Positions 1 to 8,436 of a DNA stretch of 64,000 nt are shown here, one piece after another; position 1 is the first letter of the stretch; the number at the start of each line of letters is the position of its first letter. Origin of the DNA: Streptomyces sp. NBC_00289 (GTDB taxonomy: Bacteria; Actinomycetota; Actinomycetes; Streptomycetales; Streptomycetaceae); NCBI RefSeq assembly GCF_041435115.1, contig NZ_CP108046.1, positions 6,014,001 through 6,078,000 on the forward strand. Reading direction: 5' to 3'. The notes under the pieces were generated by a model that did not search any database, was not told where the DNA came from, and saw only the letters and a list, made by a program, of their open reading frames with translations. The translations under genes were made by a program, and so were the position numbers.

Positions 1-12
1 CCATGGGTGCGG

Positions 13-2541
13 CTACTCCGACTTGATCGCCGACAGCATGTTCAGCCGGGCCGCCCGCCGGGCCGGCCACAGCGCCGCCAGGACGCCCACCGTCCCCGCC
101 AGCAGGAGGAAGACGGCGATCCTGGCCCAGGGCAGGACGAGCTCGTACGTCGCCATCTTCGCGCCGAGCAGTTCCCCGGCCGCCCAGCCGAAGAACACTC
201 CCAGACCGATGCCAAGGACCGCGCCGAACAGGGAGATGACCAGGGACTCCAGGCGGACCATCCGCTTGATGCCCTTGCGGTCCAGGCCGATCGCGCGCAG
301 CATGCCGATCTCCTGCGAGCGCTCGAAGACCGACATGGCCAGGGTGTTGACGACTCCGAGGACCGCCACGATCACGGCCATCGCCAGCAGTCCGTAGACC
401 ATGTTCAGCATCAGGGTGAACATCTGCGCGATGTCGTTGGAGAGGTCCTTCTTGTCCTGGACCTTGACGGCCGGGTTGGAGCCGAGGGCCTTCTCCAGAC
501 GGTCCTTCGTCGCGCTCGTGGCGCCGTCGGACGTCTTCACCATGACCTGCATGTCGGCCGGGTCCGACTGGTGCGGGGAGAGCGCCGAGGTGTCGAGGAT
601 GATGCCCTCGATCATCTCGTTGCCCTCGTAGACCCCGGCGACCGTCAGCCGCTGCCTGCGGCCGTCCTCGTAGGAGACGGTGAAGTCCGAACCGGCCTTC
701 CAGTGGTGCGACTCGGCGGTGTCGGTGTCCACGACCACCTTGGTGCCGCCGACGGTGAAGGAGCCCTCGTCGACCTTCAGGTCGGTGAGTTCGCCGATCG
801 CGCGGCCGTTGACGCCCGTCAGGTACTCGGTCGTGCCGTCGATGCGGGAGGCCGCGTTGCGCAGCGGACTGGTGGCGGTGACGCCGTCCACGCGGCCCAG
901 CTTCTTCTCCACGTCCGGGGAGAGCTCGTTGCCGTTCGCCATGGACACCACGTAGTCGGCGCTGATCGCCGCCGACGCCATCTTGTCGATCGACTTCTGC
1001 AGGCTGCCCGCCATCACCGTCATACCGGTGATCAGGGTCAGGCCGATCATCAGCGCGGACGCGGTGGCGGCCGTACGGCGTGGGTTGCGGACCGAGTTCT
1101 GGCGGGCCAGCTTGCCCGCGACGCCGAAACCGCGCAGGACCGGCGCCGCGGCCGCGATGAGCGGGCGGGACAGCAGCGGGGTCAGGATGAAGACGCCGAT
1201 GATCAGCAGCACCGCGCCGAGGCCCATGGGCGCCTGGCCGTCGGAGCCCTCCATCGTCGTGGCCGCGAGGACGACCGCGACGCCCGCCCCGCTGAACAGG
1301 GCGCCCAGCGTGTTGCGCAGCACCAGCGACTTGGTGGTGGCCGGGGCGTGCAGACTGCTCATCGCGGCCACCGGCGGGATCTTCGCGGCCCGGCGGCCCG
1401 GCAGCCAGGCGGCCAGCATGGTGACGAGGATGCCGACCGCGAAGGCCGCGACGACCGTGCCGGGGGAGATCACCAGCGGGCCGTCCGGGACCGTCGCGCC
1501 GAGCGACCCCATGAGCGAGCGCAGGCCGGCCCCGATGCCGATGCCCGCGACCAGACCGGCCACCGCGGCGACGGCACCGACCACGAACGCCTCGAGGAGC
1601 ACGGACCGCGTGACCTGCCTGCGTGAGGCGCCGACCGCGCGCATCAGCGCCAGTTCCCTGGTGCGCTGGGCGACCAGCATGGTGAAGGTGTTGGCGATGA
1701 TGAACGTACCGACGAAGAGCGCGATGCCCGCGAAGACCAGCAGGCCCTGCTTCAGGCCGGCCATCGAGGAGGAGATCAACTCGGCCTGGTCGTCCGCGAG
1801 TTGCTGACCGGTGGTGGTCTCCGTGAGGCCCTTGGGCAGGGCCTTGTCCAGCTCCGATTTCAACGCGGTCTGGCTGGTGCCCGCGGCCGCCTTCACGTCG
1901 ATCTCGTCGTAGGTGCCCGGCTTGCCGAAGAGTCGCTGCGCGGTCGCCGTGTCGAAGAGGGCGAGGCTGCCGCCGGCCGCGACGTTGCCGTCGTCGGTGG
2001 TGAAGATGCCGGTGATCTTCGGGGTGAGGACCGGGCCGTCGACCGAGATGCGCACGGTGTCGCCGACCTCGTACCCGGCGCGCCTGGCGGTCGCGGAGTC
2101 GATGAGGACCTCGCCGGTGCCGCTCGGGGCGTGGCCCTCGGCCAGTGGGTACCGGGCGTCCTTGGCGCCCCAGTAGTTCCCGCCCTGGGACTGGAAGCCG
2201 CCGCCGATGAGCTTGCCGTGCTTGTCGGCGATGGCGGTGAAGCCGGTCACGACGCCGGTGGCGGACGCGGCGCCGGGAACCTGGGCGCTCTTGTCGAGCA
2301 TCGCCCGCGTCAGCTCGGGGGTCTTGCCGATCCGGTCGCCCTTGTCCTCCTGGCTCTCGGCCTGGACGGCGACGTCGACCTGGTCGAAGCCCTTGGCGGA
2401 GCTCTTCTGGTACGCGTCGGAGATGGTGTTGGTGAAGACCAGGGTCCCCGACACGAACGCCACGCCGAGCATCACGGCGAGGACGGTCATCAGGAGCCGG
2501 GCCTTGTGCGCGAGTACGTTGCGCAAGGCGGTACGGAGCAT
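13..2541 (-). CDS. ABC transporter permease, FtsX/MacB type
   Basis: An 842-residue integral membrane protein of the MacB/FtsX permease class. A first membrane segment at about 14-36 is followed by a large extracytoplasmic domain, a bundle of three membrane segments with FtsX character, a second half repeating this plan (a segment preceded by RNPRRTAATAS, then another extracellular domain), and three C-terminal membrane segments. This duplicated ten-helix-like layout is typical of actinobacterial exporters of unknown substrate. The start is the ATG beginning MLRTALRN, because an extended reading frame upstream only runs antiphase through the ATPase gene. It lies 38 bp downstream of the ATPase gene, so the two form one exporter operon. 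Mechanotransmission or lipid/peptide export is family inference; no substrate can be read. Confidence 0.9.
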   Translation of the reverse strand: MLRTALRNVLAHKARLLMTVLAVMLGVAFVSGTLVFTNTISDAYQKSSAKGFDQVDVAVQAESQEDKGDRIGKTPELTRAMLDKSAQVPGAASATGVVTGFTAIADKHGKLIGGGFQSQGGNYWGAKDARYPLAEGHAPSGTGEVLIDSATARRAGYEVGDTVRISVDGPVLTPKITGIFTTDDGNVAAGGSLALFDTATAQRLFGKPGTYDEIDVKAAAGTSQTALKSELDKALPKGLTETTTGQQLADDQAELISSSMAGLKQGLLVFAGIALFVGTFIIANTFTMLVAQRTRELALMRAVGASRRQVTRSVLLEAFVVGAVAAVAGLVAGIGIGAGLRSLMGSLGATVPDGPLVISPGTVVAAFAVGILVTMLAAWLPGRRAAKIPPVAAMSSLHAPATTKSLVLRNTLGALFSGAGVAVVLAATTMEGSDGQAPMGLGAVLLIIGVFILTPLLSRPLIAAAAPVLRGFGVAGKLARQNSVRNPRRTAATASALMIGLTLITGMTVMAGSLQKSIDKMASAAISADYVVSMANGNELSPDVEKKLGRVDGVTATSPLRNAASRIDGTTEYLTGVNGRAIGELTDLKVDEGSFTVGGTKVVVDTDTAESHHWKAGSDFTVSYEDGRRQRLTVAGVYEGNEMIEGIILDTSALSPHQSDPADMQVMVKTSDGATSATKDRLEKALGSNPAVKVQDKKDLSNDIAQMFTLMLNMVYGLLAMAVIVAVLGVVNTLAMSVFERSQEIGMLRAIGLDRKGIKRMVRLESLVISLFGAVLGIGLGVFFGWAAGELLGAKMATYELVLPWARIAVFLLLAGTVGVLAALWPARRAARLNMLSAIKSE

Positions 2542-2579
2542 GGGTTTTCTCTGTCCAGACGTGCGGAGGTGAGGGAGCG

Positions 2580-3350
2580 TCAGCTGGTGCGGCCCTTGGC
2601 GTCGAACTGCTTCATGCGGTCGAGCACCGAGTCGGCCGTCGGTCCGTACACCTCGTCGACGATCCGTCCGTCCGCCAGGAACACCACCCGGTCCGCGTAC
2701 GCCGCCGCCACCGGGTCGTGGGTCACCATCACCACGGTCTGTCCCAACTCCCGTACCGAGTTGCGCAGGAAGCCCAGGACCTCGGCGCCGGCGCGCGAGT
2801 CGAGGTTTCCGGTGGGCTCGTCGCCGAAGATGATGTCGGGCCTGGAGGCCAGGGCGCGGGCGACGGCCACGCGCTGCTGCTGGCCGCCGGACAGCTGGGC
2901 GGGCCGGTGGCTCAGCCGGTCGGCCAGCCCGATCATCCGGATCACGTTCTCCAGCCACGCCTTGTCGGCCTTGCGGCCCGCGATGTCCATGGGGAGGGTG
3001 ATGTTCTCCAGGGCCGTCAGCGTCGGCAGCAGGTTGAACGCCTGGAAGATGAAGCCGATCTTGTCCCGGCGCAGCTTGGTCAGCTGCTTGTCCTTGAGGG
3101 AGCCCAGCTCGGTCTCGCCGATGCGCACCGAGCCGGAGGAGAAGGTGTCCAGACCGGCCACGCAGTGCATCAGCGTGGACTTGCCGGACCCGGAGGGGCC
3201 CATGATGGCGGTGAACTCGGCCTGCCGGAAGTCGATGGAGACCCGGTCGAGGGCGACCACCTGGGTCTCGCCCTGTCCGTAGATCTTCGACAGATCCGTG
3301 GCGCGTGCGGCCACGGTGGTGGTCCGGCCGGCGATGGAAGAGGTGGTCAC
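2580..3350 (-). CDS. ABC transporter ATP-binding protein, MacB/LolD type
   Basis: A 256-residue ATPase energising the neighbouring FtsX-type permease at the inner face of the membrane. Walker A GPSGSGKST is at 51-59, the signature LSGGQQQR at 153-160 and Walker B IIFGDE at 173-178 followed by the PTGNLD typical of the LolD/MacB group. The GTG start is preferred because AGGAG sits 9 bases upstream; a longer frame from an ATG at 3395 has no ribosome binding site. The stretch between the Shine-Dalgarno and the start contains a small inverted repeat (GGAG-CGT-CTCC) that could mask it. From memory, the S. coelicolor genes next to bldA are this kind of ABC pair (SCO3110-SCO3111); that is recollection, not something tested here. 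Confidence 0.9.
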   Translation of the reverse strand: MTTSSIAGRTTTVAARATDLSKIYGQGETQVVALDRVSIDFRQAEFTAIMGPSGSGKSTLMHCVAGLDTFSSGSVRIGETELGSLKDKQLTKLRRDKIGFIFQAFNLLPTLTALENITLPMDIAGRKADKAWLENVIRMIGLADRLSHRPAQLSGGQQQRVAVARALASRPDIIFGDEPTGNLDSRAGAEVLGFLRNSVRELGQTVVMVTHDPVAAAYADRVVFLADGRIVDEVYGPTADSVLDRMKQFDAKGRTS

Positions 3351-3737
3351 GAGGAGACGCTCCTGTCGGGACGACGTGAGGGGGACAGGTTCCATCGTGG
3401 CCGTCGATCGGAGGCGTGTAGTCAGCCGCTGTTCCGGTTCCGAAGGCAGCCTGCGGTCGGACCAGGTGTCCTCGCGTCATACCTGGGGATGACGGCCGGC
3501 CCTGAGAGGCGGTACGTCGAGAACGGGTGGAGCGTCCTTGTTCGGACGGTGAAATTCCGTCATTCCGTATGCGCGGCCCGACGCCGCACGGAACGCTACT
3601 GGCAAGTGCGGATGGCCAGTTCCGCGGGCTGATGCACCCTCAGAAGTCAATAAAATAAGACAACATCGCTCTGCCCGGCCGCTGTTCGGGGGTTGCACCC
3701 CGATAGGCTCGGAACCTCGACGCGGAGCCCACGGCCT
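3351..3737. other. Intergenic region between ABC operon and bldA
   Basis: No convincing gene is present. The region must carry the leftward promoter of the ABC exporter and the rightward promoter of the tRNA gene. The AT-rich run at about 3646-3664 stands out against the GC-rich background. A TAGGCT at 3704-3709, about 30 bases before the mature tRNA, could be a -10 box for the tRNA, but no good -35 is visible. Open frames on both strands here have no start context and look like chance frames of high-GC DNA. Confidence 0.5.
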
Positions 3738-3821
3738 GCCCGGATGGTGGAATGCAGACACGGCGAGCTTAAACCTCGCTGCCCCTTCGCGGGCGTGCCG
3801 GTTCAAGTCCGGCTCCGGGCA
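3738..3821 (+). tRNA. bldA: tRNA-Leu(UUA), anticodon TAA (bldA)
   Basis: A class II tRNA folds directly: acceptor GCCCGGA pairs with TCCGGGC (3814-3820), the anticodon stem GCGAG/CTCGC closes the loop CTTAAAC with anticodon TAA at 3770-3772, a long variable arm follows, and the T arm contains GGTTCAAGTCC. The discriminator base is A and the final CCA is only partly encoded. Decoding UUA makes it the tRNA that in Streptomyces is bldA, needed for translating the rare TTA codons of developmental and secondary-metabolism genes. One in-frame TTA codon was found in this window, in the SGNH hydrolase at 10981-12030. Confidence 0.97.
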
Positions 3822-3931
3822 CCTCCGACGTCTTTCCCCGGCCGCACGCGCGGCCCCTTTCCCTGCATCGTCCATCGAGGACTTCACCACGCGACCGTTG
3901 ACAGCGGGCGTCGGCGGTCGGAGACTCACAG

Positions 3932-3958
3932 GGTGAATCAAGTGAAGAGAATTTCACC
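3932..3958. promoter_or_regulatory. Inverted repeat upstream of pobA, possible operator
   Basis: Two nested inverted repeats are seen: GGTGAA at 3932-3937 with TTCACC at 3953-3958, and inside it GTGAA-N6-TTCAC at 3942-3957. The site lies about 140 bases before the pobA start, a normal place for an operator. pobA genes are often controlled by an IclR or AraC-type PobR responding to 4-hydroxybenzoate, but no such regulator gene is adjacent here, so the binding protein is unknown. Confidence 0.4.
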
Positions 3959-4093
3959 TGACGAACAGAATCGGAAAACCGTACACCGACAGGCCGCCAG
4001 TGGGACCATCGCGACATCGCGAACCCGGTGCCACCGCGAATGACCCGACCCCGCACACGGCGCGGCAACGACGCCAACCGAAGGGAACGACCG

Positions 4094-5269
4094 ATGCGCA
4101 CCACCGTCGGCATCATCGGAGCCGGCCCCGCCGGCCTCCTGCTCGCCCGGCTGCTCCACAACGCCGGGATCGACTCGGTCGTCCTGGAGAGCCGCGACCG
4201 CGCCTACGTCGAGCAGCGCCAGCGGGCCGGAATCCTCGAGCAGGGCACGGTGGACGTGCTGCGCGCGGCCGGTGCCGCGGGGCGCCTGGACCGCGAGGGG
4301 CTCCGGCACGACGGCATCGAGCTGCGGTTCGCCAGGCAGCGCCACCGCGTCGACTTCCCCGCCCTCACCGGCGGCCGGGCCGTGACGGTCTACGCCCAGA
4401 CCGAGGTCTGCAAGGACCTCATCGCCCTGCACCTCAAGGAGGGCGGCCCGCTGCTGTTCGAGGCGGAGGCGCTGGCCGTGGAGGACGCGGAGAGCACCGG
4501 CCCCCGGGTGCGGTTCCGGCACGAGGGCCGGGAGGAGGTCCTCGCGTGCGACTACGTCGTCGGCTGCGACGGGTTCTGGGGCGTCTCCCGCGAAGCGGTC
4601 CCCGCCGGCACGGCCCGCGTCTTCGAACGGACCTACCCCTACGGCTGGCTCGGCATCCTCGCCGACGTCCCGCCCTCCCACGACGAGCTGGTCTACGCCC
4701 GCCACGACCGCGGCTTCGCCCTGCTGTCCATGCGCTCCCCGTCGGTCTCCCGCCTCTACCTCCAGGTGCCCGAGGGCACGGACGCCGACGAGTGGAGCGA
4801 CGACGACATCTGGGCGGAGCTGGAGCGGCGCTTCGAGACCGCCGACGGCTGGCGGCTGCGGCGCGGCCCGATCACCCAGAAGTCCGTCACGCCGATGCGC
4901 TCCTACGTCCACGAGCCGATGCGGCACGGCCGCCTCTTCCTGGCCGGCGACGCCGCCCACATCGTGCCGCCCACGGGGGCCAAGGGCCTCAACCTCGCCG
5001 TCGGCGACGTCGTCACCTTCGCCAGGGCGCTGACGTACGAGAAGGAGACCGGCTCCCCGGAACTCCTCGACGCCTACTCGGCGACCTGCCTGCGCCGCGT
5101 CTGGCAGGCCGAGCGGTTCTCCTACGACATGACGACCCTCCTGCACCGGGCGCCCGACGCCACCGGCTTCGAGGACCGCCTCCAGCTGGCCCGCCTCGAG
5201 CGGCTCACCTCCTCCCGGGCCGCCGAGACCGACCTCGCGGAGGCGTACACCGGGTTCCCGTTCGGGTGA
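4094..5269 (+). CDS. pobA: 4-hydroxybenzoate 3-monooxygenase
   Basis: A 391-residue FAD flavoprotein hydroxylating 4-hydroxybenzoate to protocatechuate with NAD(P)H and O2. The FAD dinucleotide motif GAGPAG is at 9-14, the DG motif at 159-160 and the second FAD motif GD at 285-286, followed by PTGAKGLN. Residues equal to the well-known Pseudomonas fluorescens active-site set occur at the same numbers: Tyr201, Ser212, Arg214, Arg220, Pro293 and Tyr385, so the substrate assignment is strong. The ATG is preceded by GAAGGGA at good spacing; an upstream in-frame ATG at 4028 lacks one. It stands alone between bldA and a membrane-protein gene; the protocatechuate ring-cleavage genes are not in this window. 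Confidence 0.96.
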   Translation: MRTTVGIIGAGPAGLLLARLLHNAGIDSVVLESRDRAYVEQRQRAGILEQGTVDVLRAAGAAGRLDREGLRHDGIELRFARQRHRVDFPALTGGRAVTVYAQTEVCKDLIALHLKEGGPLLFEAEALAVEDAESTGPRVRFRHEGREEVLACDYVVGCDGFWGVSREAVPAGTARVFERTYPYGWLGILADVPPSHDELVYARHDRGFALLSMRSPSVSRLYLQVPEGTDADEWSDDDIWAELERRFETADGWRLRRGPITQKSVTPMRSYVHEPMRHGRLFLAGDAAHIVPPTGAKGLNLAVGDVVTFARALTYEKETGSPELLDAYSATCLRRVWQAERFSYDMTTLLHRAPDATGFEDRLQLARLERLTSSRAAETDLAEAYTGFPFG

Positions 5270-5487
5270 CGCTCGATCCGGTGATCCCGAAGCGGGATCT
5301 CCGGCCGGTTCCGGGCGTGTCGCAGCTTGGTCATGAATGAGCCCCTCCGGTCCGGGGAATCAGAGATCCGCGTAGCGTGTTGCGCAGCACGACGAGGGAA
5401 AGATCCTCCCCAAGCAGTAGGGTCAATCCTTTGCCTACCCATTACCCTTGTGGCCAAGGCCACGCAGCGTGGCCATGGAGGAGTGAA

Positions 5488-6381
5488 ATGAGGAGCAGAA
5501 ACCCGGTCTTCTCGCGACGGGGGTTCAGCCGCGACAACGGCTACGCGGGCTTCAACACCGCGCCGCAGGCCGGGGGCGCCGCTGTCGGTACGCAGGGCAA
5601 CCCCTACGCCCAGCCGTCCGGCAACCCGTACGCGCAGAACCCCTACGCCCAGCAGGACCTCCAGCAGGGCGCGCCTCCGCAGGCCCCGGTCACCACCGGC
5701 CGGATGACGATCGACGACGTGGTCCTGCGGACCGCGTCCACGCTCGGCGTCCTCATCCTCACGGCCGCGCTCTCCTGGGCCCTGCTGCCCGTCGACGAAG
5801 CCAACATCAACCGTTCCTACGGCATCGGCATCGGCGCCGCGCTCATCGGCATGGTCCTGGCGTTCGTCCAGTCCTTCAAGCGCAAGGCCTCGCCCGCGCT
5901 GATCCTGACGTACGCCGCGTTCGAGGGCGTGTTCCTCGGCGTCGTCTCCAACATCGTCGACACCCACATCGCCAGCGGCGCGGCCATGCAGGCCGTGATC
6001 GGCACGATGGCGGTCTTCACCGGCGTGCTGATCGCGTACAAGGCGGGCTGGATCCGCGTCAACCGACGCTTCTACGGCTTCGTCATGGCGGCCGCGCTCG
6101 GCTTCGTCCTGCTGATGATGGTGAACCTGCTGTTCGCCGTCTTCGGCGGCGGTGACGGCCTCGGCTTCCGCAGCGGCCCGCTCGGCGTCGTGTTCGGCGT
6201 CATCGGCATCCTGCTCGGCGCGTGCTTCCTCGCCCTCGACTTCAAGCAGGTCGAGGACGGCATCGCCTACGGTGCCCCGCGCGAGGAGGCCTGGCTCGCC
6301 GCCTTCGGCCTGACGCTGACGCTGGTGTGGATCTACATGGAGTTCCTGCGCCTCATCGCGATCCTCAACAGCAGCGACTAG
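5488..6381 (+). CDS. Bax inhibitor-1/YccA family membrane protein
   Basis: A 297-residue protein with a hydrophilic Gln/Asn/Pro-rich N-terminus of about 70 residues containing repeated NPYAQ units, followed by about seven membrane helices. The helix pattern, with an Asp/Glu-bearing last pair (DFKQVEDGI then YMEFLRLIAIL), fits the Bax1-I/YccA family, whose characterised members are pH-sensitive calcium leak channels or protease modulators. The ATG follows GGAGGAG by 4 bases; a frame extending upstream is not supported. It is a single gene followed at once by a strong hairpin terminator. The physiological role in Streptomyces is unknown. Confidence 0.88.
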   Translation: MRSRNPVFSRRGFSRDNGYAGFNTAPQAGGAAVGTQGNPYAQPSGNPYAQNPYAQQDLQQGAPPQAPVTTGRMTIDDVVLRTASTLGVLILTAALSWALLPVDEANINRSYGIGIGAALIGMVLAFVQSFKRKASPALILTYAAFEGVFLGVVSNIVDTHIASGAAMQAVIGTMAVFTGVLIAYKAGWIRVNRRFYGFVMAAALGFVLLMMVNLLFAVFGGGDGLGFRSGPLGVVFGVIGILLGACFLALDFKQVEDGIAYGAPREEAWLAAFGLTLTLVWIYMEFLRLIAILNSSD

Positions 6382-6426
6382 CTCCACGCGGCCGTGAGCA
6401 TACGGCGGTAGGAGTGCGGTTCGAAA

Positions 6427-6456
6427 GAAGGGCCCCGGGATCTCCCGGGGCCCTTC
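6427..6456. terminator. Bidirectional terminator hairpin
   Basis: A perfect 14-bp stem (6427-6440 with 6443-6456, two-base TC loop centre) lies between the convergent Bax-inhibitor family gene and the DUF4287-like gene. No long T-run follows, as is usual in Streptomyces. Confidence 0.8.
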
Positions 6457-6476
6457 CGCTGTCCAGACGTGCGCGC

Positions 6477-6707
6477 CTAGAGCAGTTTGCGCGCGGCCCT
6501 CCTCAGGTCGTACTCGTGAATGATCGCCTTGGCGTGGCCGTACGCGAGGTTGTGCTCGGCGCGAAGCCAGCTGACCTTCTCCTCGAAGCGGAAGAGAGCG
6601 GGGCCTTCGTCGACGGTGCGCAGCCAGTCGGACACCTCACGACCGGTGCAGTGGGGAATGCGGGCGAGTAGGTTGCGATGGGTCTCCTGGGAGAAGACTT
6701 GGGACAT
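6477..6707 (-). CDS. Small DUF4287-like protein
   Basis: A 76-residue protein starting MSQVFSQETHRNLL. The pattern of a short helix ending in IPHCTGRE, then a WLRTVDEG segment and a C-terminal helix containing LRAEHNLAYGHAKAIIHEYD, resembles the DUF4287 family of small proteins of unknown function. The start is chosen at the ATG with CGGAGG immediately upstream; a longer frame to 6725 would hide that ribosome binding site. It is divergent from an unrelated small gene at 6811 and shares a short promoter region with it. Confidence 0.78.
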   Translation of the reverse strand: MSQVFSQETHRNLLARIPHCTGREVSDWLRTVDEGPALFRFEEKVSWLRAEHNLAYGHAKAIIHEYDLRRAARKLL

Positions 6708-6810
6708 CGGCGCCTCCGGACGCAAAGGGGATGTAAGCCGGTCCTTCTGTCACCGTGCCTGAGCGGCGGCGCGTTGGCAACAGTCGCGGTGCGGCGCGTA
6801 GTCTCGCGGC

Positions 6811-7122
6811 GTGGTTGATACGACGCCTCTCGTCCGTGCGGTGGATCACTTCGCCGATCGTCTGCGAGCCGCTCCGCAGAGCCGGTTGCAGCGCAGCGCC
6901 GCCGCGGAAGCGCTGGCGCTGGCCAGGGAGTTGGCCCGGTGGGCGCAGCGGGTGGAGGAGCCCGGGGTGGAGCCGCGGGAGATGCCCGACGCGGGGATGT
7001 TCGCCGCGGCCGACCAGATCACGGTCGCGGGGCACGATGTGGCGCTGGTGCTGCGTAGCCAGGGGGAGGTCGAGGACGCGGTGCGGTTGGTGGAGGAGGC
7101 GCAGAAGCGGGCGGGGGTTTGA
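6811..7122 (+). CDS. Hypothetical protein, all-helical
   Basis: A 103-residue acidic, Ala/Arg/Leu-rich protein of unknown function with a GTG start. The sequence predicts several amphipathic helices and no membrane segment or recognisable motif. Codon composition is typical of the genome (third positions almost all G or C), which supports it being real. No good Shine-Dalgarno is visible, so it may be translated from a nearly leaderless message. The end is followed by the repeat-bearing intergenic region at 7123-7351. Confidence 0.65.
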   Translation: MVDTTPLVRAVDHFADRLRAAPQSRLQRSAAAEALALARELARWAQRVEEPGVEPREMPDAGMFAAADQITVAGHDVALVLRSQGEVEDAVRLVEEAQKRAGV

Positions 7123-7173
7123 CGGCTTCGCCGTCGCCGCGGTTGTTGCCGTTGCCTCGCCGGTCGCCTTGGC

Positions 7174-7348
7174 GGGTGCGGGTGCGTGGGGGCTTGGCGC
7201 GCAGTTCCCCGCGCCCCTGGGTGGGTCGGGGCGGGCCGGGTTTGCAGGCGCGGCTCCTGCGGGGTGCGGTGGGGTGTCGGGTGCGGGTGCGTTGGGGCTT
7301 GGCGCGCAGTTCCCCGCGTCCCTGGGTGGGGCGGGGTGGGCGGGGTTT
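7174..7348. repeat. Two copies of a 70-bp Streptomyces intergenic repeat
   Basis: Two near-identical copies (7174-7243 and 7279-7348, offset 105 bp) contain the core GCGCAGTTCCCCGCG followed by CCCCTGGGTGGG or a one-base variant. A diverged third copy lies at about 44255-44288 in this window. Such GCGCAGTTCCCCGCGCCCCT elements are a common dispersed intergenic feature in Streptomyces genomes as far as I recall; their role is not known. Overlapping open frames here merely read through the repeat. Confidence 0.8.
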
Positions 7349-7351
7349 GGG

Positions 7352-8143
7352 TCAGAGGCTGGCTATGACTCGGTCGGCCAGGATGTAGACGTTTTCCTCG
7401 CCGCAGGCGAAGGTCAGGGTGTAGGCGCCTGAGATGCCGGAGCCGCCCAGGAGGGTCGGGGTCTGGCCGGCGCGGAGGGCGGCGGCGAGGCGTTCCGCGG
7501 TTTCGCGGTGGCCCGGGGTCATGCAGAGCGTGGTGCCGTCCGCGAAGACGTAGACGTCGAGGGTGCCGAGCGGGCCGGGGCGGACGTCGGCGAGTTCGAC
7601 GTGCGAGGCGGCCAGTTCCTCCAGCGTGGCGACCGTACGGTCATGGTCGTTCACGGCCGGAGAGGCGACCGGTACGAAGTCCGGGTGCGAGGGGTGGCGG
7701 CGCCGCGCGGCGGCCAGCTCCGGGGACTCGCCCGCGAACTCGTCGGTGTCCGCGCTCGGCTCGGTCACCGTCTCGAGCGGCTCCATGCCCACGAAGTCGG
7801 CCTGGCGGGGCAGGAACAGCTCACTGTCCGGCAGGCCCAGCAGGGTGGGTGCGTCAGCGGCGTCACGGGACTCCTGGGCGGCCCAGAACGCCCGCGCCTC
7901 GGCGAGCTCGCGCTCCCGTTCCTCGGCGAGCGCCTCGGCCACGGCGGCACGTATCTCATCGACGTCCGCGGCGAGGCGGGCGGCGGGCACCCGGCCTCTG
8001 AGGGCCGCGGCGTTGCTCTGCGCCAGTTCCTCGTGCAGGGCCGCGACCTGTCGGCGCAGCACCATGAGGGTGCGCAGGACGGCGACGCCCACGGCGCCTG
8101 TGGCGGCCGTGGTGAGCAGCAAAGCGATCGGCATGGCGCTCAC
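7352..8143 (-). CDS. Membrane-anchored hypothetical protein with coiled coil
   Basis: A 263-residue protein of unknown function. One membrane segment at about 4-26 is followed by a charged coiled-coil-like stretch to about residue 90 rich in Ala, Glu and Arg, then a soluble C-terminal domain of about 90 residues ending in FACGEENVYILADRVIA. The GTG at 8143 is preferred because GGGAG lies 7 bases upstream; an in-frame ATG three codons later is the alternative. The likely topology is N-terminal anchor with the rest cytoplasmic. It is a monocistronic gene between repeats and a terminator. Confidence 0.8.
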   Translation of the reverse strand: MSAMPIALLLTTAATGAVGVAVLRTLMVLRRQVAALHEELAQSNAAALRGRVPAARLAADVDEIRAAVAEALAEERERELAEARAFWAAQESRDAADAPTLLGLPDSELFLPRQADFVGMEPLETVTEPSADTDEFAGESPELAAARRRHPSHPDFVPVASPAVNDHDRTVATLEELAASHVELADVRPGPLGTLDVYVFADGTTLCMTPGHRETAERLAAALRAGQTPTLLGGSGISGAYTLTFACGEENVYILADRVIASL

Positions 8144-8337
8144 TGACGTACTCCCGGTTCAAAGTCGACCCCCGACTTCCTACATCAGCTTGAAGGGCGG
8201 ACTATCCCGCTGTCAGTGCGTAACGTCACGAAACGGGCAGGCGTTTGCATCGGGGGGTAGGGGGTGTAGCGGCTCTGACCTGCGTGGATCCGGTTCGGCG
8301 CGAGATAGGTCACATCCTGGGGGAGATTGGATCACAA

Positions 8338-8378
8338 ATCGGCCCAGAACCTGGGGGCTTCCCAGGTTCTGGGCCGAT
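8338..8378. terminator. Terminator hairpin after thiolase gene
   Basis: An 18-bp perfect stem (8338-8355 with 8361-8378) with a five-base GGCTT loop lies about 60 bases beyond the end of the leftward thiolase gene, separating it from the next leftward gene. Confidence 0.85.
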
Positions 8379-8436
8379 GAGTGACGCTGGGTCTCCGACC
8401 GGCTACTGACAGGTGTTCAGTAGCGGCCGGGTGGGC

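Noticed and set aside
7119..7388. Overlapping frames through the intergenic repeat region
   Set aside because: They translate the GCGCAGTTCCCC repeats and have no start signals; low-complexity product.
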